Assembly (NCBI GenBank): GCA_002402125.1 | Contig: NVVG01000028.1 | Span: forward strand, 4,085 to 30,392 | DNA from: Moraxellaceae bacterium | GTDB lineage: Bacteria; Pseudomonadota; Gammaproteobacteria; Pseudomonadales; Ketobacteraceae | DNA length: 26,308 nt | Reading direction: 5' to 3' | Part shown: piece by piece, positions 18,050 to 26,141 of the stretch | Layout: every line of letters starts with the position of its first letter | Position numbering within the stretch: the stretch's first letter is position 1 | Made by a program: the position numbers and the translations under genes | Notes under the pieces: model-generated | What the model was told of the DNA's origin: nothing | Databases searched by the model: none | Seen by the model: the letters and a program-made list of their open reading frames with translations, nothing else

Positions 18050-20455
18050 TTGCAGACGGATTTTCTGATTCAATTCATTAGCCATTTTATTCGAACCGAT
18101 AATCGCCCACTATGGCGTAGAATATCCCTCGGGCTAATACTACTGTGCCCAACATTTATACTCCCTACTTATGCCTCCTCAACCAATGTATCCCTACCGA
18201 TGGAAGGCCACTTGAATAATTCTGGCAAGCTCTATCATAACCCATCAAACATGATTCCTGACTGGGAACATCCCGAGGTATTTCTGCAGCAATTAACGCC
18301 GGTAGAGAGTATCGGGATTAAAGGTGGCAATTATTGGTTTATGCTCTCTATCACCAACACCATTGACACCAAACAATGGACCCTAAAAGTTAACGACTCA
18401 TTCGTTGAGCACGTGCAAGCACATCTATTTAACCAATCAACTACCATAGACTCCCTCAGAATACCTATAGCCTCCCCTAAAGGCGGGCAATTTGACGGTC
18501 AGGTATATCTGCACAAATATGGCATGGAGATCACGTTACTACCCAATAAACGTTATGATCTATGGATCAATTTGCAAAGCAGATATTATACTTCCGAACC
18601 ACACTTCCAGATATTGCCTTCAGCCGATTTGATCAGCGTCACCAGTAAAAGCAACTTTATTCTCAGCGCCTGCCTTGGCTCTATCATTATCCTAGCCCTG
18701 TATAATTTCCTTATTTACCTTTGGACCCAGGCAAAAGAGTATGTCTATTATTCTGTTTATTTGGTCTCCGTTTTTATCTCATGGTTCGCCGTATTTGGCG
18801 CCTTCTCGCTATTTTTTAACAGCTCCAGCATCGCTCTGTTCATGCTACCTTTTTATACCTCCATCATTTTTAACATAAAATTTTACCAGCATTTTCTTGA
18901 TTTACCCCAGACACATCCCGTTATGTCAAAAATAAGTAACGGCGTTATTGTTTTGTGCATAGCGTCCATGGCTGTGTTTAGTTTTGTACCTGAATGGGTG
19001 AACTATGGTCTAGTAAATATCGTCAACGCAATTTGGTTATATGTTGGCCTTGCTTGTGGCATATACCGACTATATGAAGGTTACAAACCAGCGCGCTTTT
19101 TTGTACTGGGTTTTTCTACCATATTTCTTGGCGCGACTTTTATCATTCTCCCCTATTTTGGCTTCCCTAGCTTAATTAAAGACGCCTACCTATTCCAATT
19201 GGTTTGCCAAACCCTGGACGTTTTGTTCCTGGCATTAGCATTAGCAGATCGAATCAACAATCTTCGCCAAGAAAAAGAAGCTGCCCTTACACGTTCAAAC
19301 GCAACCGAATTGGAAGCTAACCGAGCACTCTCCACAGCGAATAGCAAGCTCAAGGAAGCACTCATAATATCCGAAAAACACCAACGTCAAAAAGATGCAT
19401 TTCTTATTGCGGTGAGCCATGAATTCCGCACGCCGTTAAATGCCATTACCGCGTCGCTTTCACAATTAAAGCAAACCCACGACCCAAGAGAACAAGAAAC
19501 ATTATTGGACTACATTCAATTTGGTACCGAGCGCCTAGCATCTCAAGTTGAAAACATCGTCGTCTTGGCTGAGCTCGATGAAAAAGAAATTTTACCTCAG
19601 GACAGCATCTTTAACATTGATGATCTCTTACATGAACTTGAAGAAATGGCCCAGGGCTTGCTGGTTGAAAAGAATATCGATTTCAAAGTAGATACAGCAG
19701 CATCCGTAGCCAATTTTTACCTGGGAGACAGGCACTTACTGATTCGGCTACTCGCCCCTATCGTCGACAATGCCTGTAAATATATAGAATGCGGAAAAAT
19801 CATCCTGCAAACCTCCGCTAATTGGGGCAGCCTTACTTTTAATATCATCGATACCGGACCGGGCATTCCTACCGACAAGAAAAACGCTATTTTTGATAGT
19901 TTCGTCCAGGCCAGCAGTGGATTTCAACGCAGTCATGAAGGCTTGGGTCTAGGTTTAACTATCAGTAAACGTATTGCCGGGTTGCTGCAGGCGACCATTG
20001 AATATGATGCCGTCATCCCTCATGGCTGCCACTGCATCGTTACTGTACCCATGAAAAAACAGGACTACCAACATACCGTTACCTCTCATAACATCCGCTC
20101 TGCCCATGCTCTCATCGTGGAAGATAACATTGTCAATTCCAAGGTATTGCAAGCCTTGCTAAACAAACTGGGGGTCAGCTCTGACATCGCAGAGAATGGC
20201 ATTGTCGCCTTAAACGTCGCCAGCCATGACAATTACGACTTTATTTTTATGGATCTACAGATGCCACAAATGGATGGGTTTTCCGCTACAGAATCCATTC
20301 GATTGAAAGGCATTGAAACCCCGATCATCGCCGTTACCGCCAATACAGATCACAAATCAAGAAAACGCTGTACCGAAGTCGGCATGGATGACTTTCTCGC
20401 TAAACCCATCAAGAAATCAACGCTGCAACAAGCTATCCAGAAGTGGTCACGTTAA
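18050..20455 (+). CDS. Hybrid sensor histidine kinase, 7TMR-DISM (LadS-like architecture), copy 2
   Basis: 801 residues, a full-length paralogue of the preceding gene with the same domain order. Phospho-acceptor H457 is in SHEFRTPLNAI; the ATPase motifs IVDNACKY, DTGPGIP and GLGLGLTISKRI and the receiver aspartate D735 in FMDLQMPQMDGF are all intact, so both copies should be active. The region after H457 (YIQFGTERLASQVENI, VLAELDEKEI) is almost identical to copy 1, while the periplasmic part has many substitutions. Start is uncertain: TTG 18050 (weak GGA 8 nt upstream) parallels the TTG of copy 1. An ATG at 18037 with a better ribosome site (AGGA, 5 nt) is out of frame and stops at 18081. 133 bp separate it from copy 1. 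Convergent with the DUF4241 gene. Confidence 0.92.
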   Translation: MQTDFLIQFISHFIRTDNRPLWRRISLGLILLCPTFILPTYASSTNVSLPMEGHLNNSGKLYHNPSNMIPDWEHPEVFLQQLTPVESIGIKGGNYWFMLSITNTIDTKQWTLKVNDSFVEHVQAHLFNQSTTIDSLRIPIASPKGGQFDGQVYLHKYGMEITLLPNKRYDLWINLQSRYYTSEPHFQILPSADLISVTSKSNFILSACLGSIIILALYNFLIYLWTQAKEYVYYSVYLVSVFISWFAVFGAFSLFFNSSSIALFMLPFYTSIIFNIKFYQHFLDLPQTHPVMSKISNGVIVLCIASMAVFSFVPEWVNYGLVNIVNAIWLYVGLACGIYRLYEGYKPARFFVLGFSTIFLGATFIILPYFGFPSLIKDAYLFQLVCQTLDVLFLALALADRINNLRQEKEAALTRSNATELEANRALSTANSKLKEALIISEKHQRQKDAFLIAVSHEFRTPLNAITASLSQLKQTHDPREQETLLDYIQFGTERLASQVENIVVLAELDEKEILPQDSIFNIDDLLHELEEMAQGLLVEKNIDFKVDTAASVANFYLGDRHLLIRLLAPIVDNACKYIECGKIILQTSANWGSLTFNIIDTGPGIPTDKKNAIFDSFVQASSGFQRSHEGLGLGLTISKRIAGLLQATIEYDAVIPHGCHCIVTVPMKKQDYQHTVTSHNIRSAHALIVEDNIVNSKVLQALLNKLGVSSDIAENGIVALNVASHDNYDFIFMDLQMPQMDGFSATESIRLKGIETPIIAVTANTDHKSRKRCTEVGMDDFLAKPIKKSTLQQAIQKWSR

Positions 20456-20478
20456 TATATGTTTGCTCTGGCAGAAAT

Positions 20479-21135
20479 TTACGCTTGATAGCTGGTGCCG
20501 TGCCAAGGAATCACTTCAAAATCAGTCACCACCGCTACAACTTCTCCAGCAGCATTACGTCCCAAATACGTTGCATAATAACCATTGCCATAACCTGACA
20601 TAAAACTAACGATGTTTCCTGTTTCCAATTCCATGTTGGCCCATGACCAAGTCGGCTGAAAGTTTTCGTCCATTTCTTCCATCAATTCTTCAAAGAAATC
20701 ACTATCGTTACTTATTTCACTTTTTAGTGCATCCGCCGATGCAGCATCCATAAAACATGCCATACCGGCGTCGGTGGTATACCCATAAATTTCGTCTTCT
20801 TCCAATGCATCCGGATCTTGCTCTGGCAGCAGCGCCATTTCCCACATCACAATGGCATCGGTAGAAAAATCGATGCGCGCTAATGCAACTCGCTCATCAC
20901 CATCAATTTTTGCCACCGCCAATTGCACAGGGAATGACCCCACCGGAACCGTTTGAACAAATGGAGCCATACCCACCAAAATAAGTGGATCTGCACCGAT
21001 AAGTTCACCAGAGGTCATTACAACCTCTCCCGCTGCCTGCACCCGCATTTCAAATCGTCCTTCTTCACGATCAATAACACATCCAGCCTCAAAGGCACTG
21101 TCATAATAAGGAACGCTAAATACAAGCTTACTCAT
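20479..21135 (-). CDS. DUF4241 domain-containing protein
   Basis: 218 residues from ATG 21135, chosen because GGAAG lies 5 nt upstream; an in-frame TTG at 21162 has no ribosome site. The DUF4241 signatures are in the second half: YGYTTDAGMACFMD, an acidic stretch FFEELMEEMDENFQPTWSWA, then SFMSGYGNGYYATYLG and the closing VVTDFEVIPW. No signal peptide or membrane segment, so probably cytoplasmic; strongly acidic. The biochemical function of the family is unknown and no catalytic motif is evident. It follows the exported protein gene by 30 bp on the same strand, so the two are probably co-transcribed. 23 bp separate its stop from that of the second kinase, with no visible terminator. Confidence 0.85.
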   Translation of the reverse strand: MSKLVFSVPYYDSAFEAGCVIDREEGRFEMRVQAAGEVVMTSGELIGADPLILVGMAPFVQTVPVGSFPVQLAVAKIDGDERVALARIDFSTDAIVMWEMALLPEQDPDALEEDEIYGYTTDAGMACFMDAASADALKSEISNDSDFFEELMEEMDENFQPTWSWANMELETGNIVSFMSGYGNGYYATYLGRNAAGEVVAVVTDFEVIPWHGTSYQA

Positions 21136-21165
21136 AATGTCTTCCAATTTTTTACTTACCAATTG

Positions 21166-21576
21166 TTATTCTTTAGTTTCAGTTTCTTTTAAATGTCCAT
21201 CTGACTTAATAGAGTGCCACACTAAATTTTTCACCGACCAGGAATCACCACTGATCATATCAAGACGGTACAAATGCCAACCACCACCGGTTTCAGCCGT
21301 TGCTAACACTTGATAGAGGCTATTTCTTACCCGGCGGTCATTTTCTTTGATGAGCTGCCATTGATTGCCCTTTAAATAACTGGTCACACCGGTTCGACGA
21401 TTAAAGCGGATCAGTTGCTCGGCATCATTAGATTTTCGCACCGTGACTAACTGGAATATCGACTCATTGCCCAGCACATTATTACGGCTTGGTTTAGCCA
21501 AACCTGCTGCCGATACTCCGGTTACCAGTAAATAACCTATAACTAAACCTGCCAGCCATAATCGTTTACGTTGCAT
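21166..21576 (-). CDS. Exported protein of unknown function with two internal repeats
   Basis: 136 residues, not recognised. The N-terminus (MQRKRLWLAGLVIGYLLVTG, then VSAAG) is a signal peptide or signal anchor, with possible cleavage around residues 23-25. The mature part lacks cysteine. Two beta-rich repeats of about 38 residues can be aligned: residues 41-78 (FQLVTV, LIRFNRRTGVTSYL, QWQLIKE) and 88-124 (YQVLATA, LYRLDMISGDSWSV, VWHSIKS). Each has the pattern hhRhxxxxG near the middle and ends hWxxI, like paired blades of a beta-propeller-type fold; this comparison is by eye. Likely the first gene of a pair with the DUF4241 gene. ATG 21576 has a poor ribosome site. Confidence 0.75.
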   Translation of the reverse strand: MQRKRLWLAGLVIGYLLVTGVSAAGLAKPSRNNVLGNESIFQLVTVRKSNDAEQLIRFNRRTGVTSYLKGNQWQLIKENDRRVRNSLYQVLATAETGGGWHLYRLDMISGDSWSVKNLVWHSIKSDGHLKETETKE

Positions 21577-21619
21577 ATCGGATATTCACTCTATGGGTTG
21601 AGGCCAAAACAATCCCGCT

Positions 21620-21648
21620 ATCTTAGCCTGACTAGGTGATACAACCAA
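21620..21648 (-). promoter_or_regulatory. Candidate promoter for the exported protein/DUF4241 pair
   Basis: Minus strand TTGGTT (21648-21643), 17-bp spacer, TAAGAT (21625-21620), roughly 40 nt before the ATG. Three and four consensus matches, so only a candidate. Confidence 0.35.
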
Positions 21649-21747
21649 GTGTAGCAAGTAAGTATTCAGTTGCGCGTTGAGAGGGTGCAGAATTTGAAAT
21701 ACACTTATCGCTAGGTTCAAGTTAATCTTAAGCACTACACCCTCACG

Positions 21748-22674
21748 TCACTTTTCACTCCTCGCTTGCCTCTTGTCATTTGCCAAATGCAAAAGTAATT
21801 CCCGCAACCAAGCGTTCGCCGGATCATTCGCAACGGTTTTATGCCAATACATGTGAATTTCCAATGAAGGTAAGTTTACCGGCAGCGGCAGCACCACAGT
21901 GTCATCCAAAGATTGCTGATTCAGCGCATATCCTTCTGGAACCGTCAGTATCATATCGGTTTCACGCACAACTTGCCGCGCGACAAAATAGTGCTGACAA
22001 CGTAAGGCAATATTACGTCGAATACCCTGCCGACTTAACTCAAAATCCTCTGCAGCAACACCACCACGACGTGAGGACACTACGATATGTGAATAGGACA
22101 GGTAGCGTTTTAAGGTCAATTTTTCCCTGGTGAGCGGATGGCCTTTTCTCACAACAATGGCAAATTTATCTGCCAGTAGTGGCGCATGCTCGATCTCCGC
22201 TTTTATCGGCAACAGCACGTCAAACGCAATATCGACCGACCCTGCGGCCAACTCGCTTTCCATATCTTGACGTGGAATACGGATACTGGACAATGTCAGA
22301 TGAGGTGCCTGGACTTGCAAACAACTCACCAGCCGAGGCAGAAATACCGATTCAACCACATCCCTCATGCCTAACACCACATGTTTGGTCGTTTGCAAGG
22401 GGTCAAACGACAAGGGATCAACCAGCGTTTTCTCCAGCTGAGCAAGAGCTATCTGTACTGTCTCAATCATGCTCTTCGCTACCGGCGTGGGCACCATTTT
22501 ACGCCCAGATCGAACAAAAAGCTCATCACCAAAGGCATTTCTCAACCGCCCCAAGGCGTGACTTACCGCCGGTTGGGTCAGATTTAAGTGCCCCGCTGCC
22601 TTGGTAATACTGCTATGGGCGTAAATAGCATCAAACACCATAAACAAATTTAGATCGATTTTTGATAAATGCAT
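21748..22674 (-). CDS. LysR-family transcriptional regulator
   Basis: 308 residues, standard length. N-terminal winged helix-turn-helix (about residues 5-64) with SSITKAAGHLNLTQPAVSHA, LGRLRNAFGDELFVRSGRKM, the classic LysR signature, followed by a linker helix and a substrate-binding domain (about 90-300) for an inducer. It is divergent from the acyl-CoA dehydrogenase gene with under 100 bp between, the usual layout for a LysR regulator controlling its neighbour, so it probably regulates the acyl-CoA dehydrogenase/SDR/kinase cluster. The inducer is unknown but could be an acyl-CoA or acid substrate of the cluster (inference). ATG 22674 has no clear ribosome site. Confidence 0.95.
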   Translation of the reverse strand: MHLSKIDLNLFMVFDAIYAHSSITKAAGHLNLTQPAVSHALGRLRNAFGDELFVRSGRKMVPTPVAKSMIETVQIALAQLEKTLVDPLSFDPLQTTKHVVLGMRDVVESVFLPRLVSCLQVQAPHLTLSSIRIPRQDMESELAAGSVDIAFDVLLPIKAEIEHAPLLADKFAIVVRKGHPLTREKLTLKRYLSYSHIVVSSRRGGVAAEDFELSRQGIRRNIALRCQHYFVARQVVRETDMILTVPEGYALNQQSLDDTVVLPLPVNLPSLEIHMYWHKTVANDPANAWLRELLLHLANDKRQARSEK

Positions 22675-22769
22675 AAGATTAATATACCGATATACATATT
22701 ATTCATTTGTCTCATTATAGCGTTAGCCCTAAGATGAATTCAACGACTCTATATATAAGGCCAATTAGC
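22675..22769. promoter_or_regulatory. Divergent control region of the LysR gene and acyl-CoA dehydrogenase
   Basis: AT-rich 95-bp region. AATAT (22681-22685) and ATATT (22696-22700) form an imperfect dyad, the kind of A/T-rich partial palindrome bound by LysR proteins. Promoter hexamers could not be assigned with confidence. Confidence 0.4.
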
Positions 22770-23984
22770 ATGATATTTTCCCACTCCGACAAGACCCTAG
22801 AATTGATGTCTCGCGTCCAAACGTTCATGGACGAAGAAGTCACCCCCAACGAAGCACTCTATAGGGAACAGCTAAACCATGGGGAGCTTGATTGGAAAAA
22901 ATGGCAGGTCCCACCCATCATGGAAACCATGAAAACCAAAGCCAAGGAAGCCGGGCTGTGGAACCTATTCCTCCCCAACTCAGATAATGGCGCTGGACTG
23001 ACCAATCTCGAATACGCGCCACTGGCAGAAATTATGGGGCACTCATTAATCGCGCCAGAGGTCTTTAACTGTAACGCCCCCGACACGGGTAATATGGAAG
23101 TGTTGGAAAAATACGGTACCGAGGCCCAACAAAAATCCTGGTTAGAGCCTTTGCTTGCAGGAGAAATTCGCTCTGCATTTTGCATGACCGAACCTGATGT
23201 CGCATCCTCCGACGCCACCAACATGGAAGCAACCGCAGTGCTTGAAGGTGAGGATATTGTTATTAATGGTCGCAAATGGTGGAGCTCCGGCATCGGCCAC
23301 CCTAAGTGTAAAATTCTTATTTTTATGGGCCTCACCGACTCATCCGCTCACCGCCATGGGCAACACTCCATGGTATTAGTCCCAACCGACACCAAAGGTG
23401 TGGAGATTCAACGCATGCTGCCGGTGTTTGGCGAACTTGATGCCCCTTTCGGCCATGGTGAGGTAGTGTTCGACAATGTCCGCGTACCCGCCAGCAACAT
23501 GATTGCCGGCGCCGGTAGGGGTTTTGAAGTTGCCCAGGGTCGTTTAGGGCCTGGCAGAATTCATCATTGCATGCGCGCCATTGGTGCCGCCGAAGAAGCA
23601 CTCAAGCTAATGATCAAACGCAGCACGAGCCGTGTTGCCTTTGGCAAACCGTTGGTGAACCTTGGAGGCAACCGAGATATTATTGCAAATGCCCGCATCG
23701 CCATCGAACAATCACGCCTACTGACGTTAAAAGCTGCCTACTTGATGGATACCGTCGGTGTGATGGGAGCCATGAGTGAGATCTCTCAAATCAAAGTTGT
23801 TGCACCCAACATGGCACAGAAGATCATAGATGATGCCATACAAATGCACGGCGGCGGCGGCATGTCTAACGACTACCCACTCACCGCCCTATATGCTTAT
23901 ATGCGTATACTACGTCTTGCCGATGGCCCAGATGAAGTCCACAGGGGATTAATCGCCAAATTAGAAATCAGAAAATACCAATAG
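22770..23984 (+). CDS. Acyl-CoA dehydrogenase family protein (ACAD10/11- or LvaC-like)
   Basis: 405-residue flavoprotein from ATG 22770 (AAGG 9 nt upstream), which gives the family-like start [20 protein letters not shown]. In-frame earlier codons at 22707 (TTG) and 22734 (ATG) lack ribosome sites. The three-part ACAD fold is complete: helical N-terminal domain, beta-domain with [18 protein letters not shown], and C-terminal domain with [31 protein letters not shown] and LADGPDEVH. The usual catalytic glutamate position is occupied by aspartate (D385 in ADGPDEVH), as in the ACAD10/11-type branch. With the phosphotransferase two genes downstream this suggests chemistry beyond plain dehydrogenation. 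First gene of a plus-strand operon; the SDR starts 14 bp after its stop. Confidence 0.93.
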   Translation: MIFSHSDKTLELMSRVQTFMDEEVTPNEALYREQLNHGELDWKKWQVPPIMETMKTKAKEAGLWNLFLPNSDNGAGLTNLEYAPLAEIMGHSLIAPEVFNCNAPDTGNMEVLEKYGTEAQQKSWLEPLLAGEIRSAFCMTEPDVASSDATNMEATAVLEGEDIVINGRKWWSSGIGHPKCKILIFMGLTDSSAHRHGQHSMVLVPTDTKGVEIQRMLPVFGELDAPFGHGEVVFDNVRVPASNMIAGAGRGFEVAQGRLGPGRIHHCMRAIGAAEEALKLMIKRSTSRVAFGKPLVNLGGNRDIIANARIAIEQSRLLTLKAAYLMDTVGVMGAMSEISQIKVVAPNMAQKIIDDAIQMHGGGGMSNDYPLTALYAYMRILRLADGPDEVHRGLIAKLEIRKYQ

Positions 23985-23998
23985 AAGAATCATTAATT

Positions 23999-24832
23999 AT
24001 GACAACACCCAACAATAAACGCATAGCCATCACTGGAGCCGCTAGTGGTTTAGGCAAAGCCATTGCCCTTTGTTATGCAAAGGCCGGATGGAACGTAGCC
24101 GTCGCCGATATCCTAGACGATGATGGAATACAAGTTACTACAGCAATAAAAGCACTCGGTGTTGATAGTATATTTTGCCATTGTGATGTCACCTCTGATG
24201 CAGACATAAAACACCTGCACGATCTTGTGCTCGATCGCTGGGGAGGCTTAGATGTCATCGTTAATAACGCCGGCGTCGCAACCCACGGCCCAATAGACAG
24301 TGCGCCAATTGAAGACTGGCAATGGTGTATCGATATCAACTTGATGGGTGTAGTCAGAGGCTGCAAACAATTTACCCAGTTATTCAAACAACAGGGCTAT
24401 GGCCATATTGTTAACGTCGCATCGATTGCGGGACTCATTTACAGCCCAGAAATGGGCAGTTATAACGCAGCCAAAGCAGCCAACGTAGCCTTATCTGAAA
24501 CCCTAAGATACGAACTTGAACCCTATAACATCTATACAAGCGTTGTCTGCCCCGGTTTTTTTCAAACCAACCTAGCAAAAAACGTCCGCTCTCCTGACGC
24601 AGGCGCACAGCAATTCATCGACCGTTTATTATCCCAATCAAAAATTAACGCCGATGACATTGCAACAATGATTTTCACTGCCGTAGAAAAAAAGCAGTTT
24701 TGGATTCTCCCACACCGTTCCTATAAAAATATATGGCTTTTCAAACGCTATATACCCTTTATCTATCAAAGAATATTTGGCACCATGGGACAAAAAACAA
24801 AACACAAACGAGACAAAGCGACCAAGACATGA
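23999..24832 (+). CDS. SDR family oxidoreductase
   Basis: 277-residue classical short-chain dehydrogenase/reductase. NAD(P)-binding TGAASGLGKAIA near the N-terminus, acidic residue after beta-2 (AVADI) favouring NAD(H), structural NNAG in VIVNNAGVATHG, catalytic serine in NVASIAGL and catalytic Y155 and K159 in SYNAAKAAN, followed by VVCPGFFQTNL. The tail is basic and hydrophobic (IWLFKRYIPFIYQRIFG) and might associate with the membrane. It likely oxidises or reduces a hydroxy/keto intermediate of the acyl-CoA pathway encoded around it; the substrate is unknown. The stop codon overlaps the start of the next gene by four bases (ATGA), implying translational coupling. An AGAAG ribosome site lies about 11 nt before the ATG. 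Confidence 0.94.
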   Translation: MTTPNNKRIAITGAASGLGKAIALCYAKAGWNVAVADILDDDGIQVTTAIKALGVDSIFCHCDVTSDADIKHLHDLVLDRWGGLDVIVNNAGVATHGPIDSAPIEDWQWCIDINLMGVVRGCKQFTQLFKQQGYGHIVNVASIAGLIYSPEMGSYNAAKAANVALSETLRYELEPYNIYTSVVCPGFFQTNLAKNVRSPDAGAQQFIDRLLSQSKINADDIATMIFTAVEKKQFWILPHRSYKNIWLFKRYIPFIYQRIFGTMGQKTKHKRDKATKT

Positions 24833-25905
24833 CAACTTCCAATTCGACACTAGAGAGTGCTCTAGACCAAGCAGGAAACATCCGAGACGGTGAAGAACTC
24901 GACACTGCAATTATTGAGAAATTTGTTAAGCAACACGTCGACAACCTTGAAGGCGACCTGCGCATCACTCAATTTCCCGGCGGCGCATCCAACCTCACCT
25001 ACGCCCTATCCTTTGATAACCAAGAGTTGATTCTACGACGCCCACCGTTTGGTACCATCGCAAAATCCGCACATGATATGGGCAGGGAATATCGGGTAAT
25101 GGACAAACTAAAACCCACTTATCCCTATGTACCCAAGATGATAGCGTTCTGTGATGATCCATCCATCATTGGCTGCGACTTTTACCTTATGGAACGTCTG
25201 GTGGGCATAATACCCCGTTCAGAACTGCCTAAAGATTTAACCCTGACCAAACAAGAAACCAACACACTCTGCACCAACGTTGTCGACAAGCTAATTGAAT
25301 TACATCAAGTTGACATCGAAGCATCAGGTCTGGCTGAATTAGGTAAAGGTGATGGATATATTGAACGTCAAATAGAAGGCTGGTCAAAACGCTATCGCAA
25401 TGCAAAAACCGATAACGTGCCTGATTTTGAAAAAGTGATGGCATGGCTACATGACAACATGCCGAAACAAGTAAAAACCTGCATCATTCATAATGATTTT
25501 CGTTTTGATAATGTAGTGCTTAACCCTGAAAACCCCACCGAAGTTATTGGTGTGTTGGATTGGGAGATGGCAACCCTTGGCGATCCGTTAATGGATCTTG
25601 GCAATAGCCTAGCCTACTGGATTGAAGCTACTGACGATCCGATGATGCAAATGACCCGCAGACAACCCACCCACCTTGAAGGCATGATGACCCGGCAACA
25701 GGTAGTGGATTATTACTGTGATAAGATGGGAATTGAATGCGATGACTTTACCTTCTACCGAGTCTATGGTTTGTTCCGCTTAGCGGGGATTATCCAGCAA
25801 ATTTATTATCGCTTTCATCACGGTCAGACCAAAGATAAACGTTTTGCAAACTTCTTTATGATGTCTACTCACTTGGAAACAATTTGCTTAGGGCTTATTT
25901 CCTAA
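24829..25905 (+). CDS. APH-family phosphotransferase (LvaA/ACAD10-11 kinase-domain-like)
   Basis: 358 residues of the aminoglycoside phosphotransferase/choline kinase fold. N-terminal lobe with ITQFPGGASNLTYAL (nucleotide loop) and LILRRPPFG; catalytic loop HNDFRFDNVVLN with D223 as base and Asn as metal ligand; metal-binding DWEMATLGDPLMDLG. This PPFG/HNDFRFDN type is the group fused to acyl-CoA dehydrogenase in ACAD10/11 and free-standing in LvaA, where it phosphorylates the hydroxyl of 4-hydroxyacyl-CoA; it is not expected to give antibiotic resistance. ATG 24829 overlaps the SDR stop (ATGA), so translation is coupled; a longer reading frame from 24733 lies within the SDR and is rejected. 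Substrate inferred from relatives. Confidence 0.92.
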   Translation: MTTSNSTLESALDQAGNIRDGEELDTAIIEKFVKQHVDNLEGDLRITQFPGGASNLTYALSFDNQELILRRPPFGTIAKSAHDMGREYRVMDKLKPTYPYVPKMIAFCDDPSIIGCDFYLMERLVGIIPRSELPKDLTLTKQETNTLCTNVVDKLIELHQVDIEASGLAELGKGDGYIERQIEGWSKRYRNAKTDNVPDFEKVMAWLHDNMPKQVKTCIIHNDFRFDNVVLNPENPTEVIGVLDWEMATLGDPLMDLGNSLAYWIEATDDPMMQMTRRQPTHLEGMMTRQQVVDYYCDKMGIECDDFTFYRVYGLFRLAGIIQQIYYRFHHGQTKDKRFANFFMMSTHLETICLGLIS

Positions 25906-25939
25906 CTATTCGGCGCGATTTTTTTCAGGCTTGCGATGA

Positions 25940-26084
25940 GTGCTGTGTTAGGAATGGCATTTCAGAAATATCTGAGGCAAGGACGCCGAAGAAAGCCTAC
26001 AGGGATGTATTCAGAGCCTGCCCCATGAGCGTAGCGAGTGTATTGGGTACGGCGTTTTCTGAAATGCCATTCCTAATACAGCAC
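25940..26084. mobile_element. 145-bp inverted-repeat element (MITE-like)
   Basis: A 29-bp arm at 25940-25968 (begins GTGCTGTGTTAGGAATGGCA) is repeated inverted at 26056-26084 with one mismatch. An inner ACGCCG (25983-25988)/CGGCGT (26050-26055) extends the right side of the stem. The 87-bp centre has further short pairing (CCCA/TGGG at 26022-26046). No transposase gene, no clear target duplication and no T-run are seen. It could be a non-autonomous transposon, a dispersed intergenic repeat, or an RNA structure within the operon between the phosphotransferase and phosphatase genes. Open reading frames crossing it have no ribosome site or family resemblance. Confidence 0.7.
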
Positions 26085-26141
26085 GGAACACACCGCTAGC
26101 AACCCAAACAATTTCTATCTTTTTTGCAGGAGCCCCACCAC

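Noticed and set aside
21681..21744. Inverted repeat GAGGGTG/CACCCTC before the LysR stop region as a terminator
   Set aside because: The arms are 7 bp with a 50-nt loop and no T-run; too weak to support.
24829..25905. Phosphotransferase as an aminoglycoside resistance gene
   Set aside because: The motifs and the acyl-CoA dehydrogenase/SDR context fit the LvaA/ACAD10-11 kinase branch, not known resistance enzymes.
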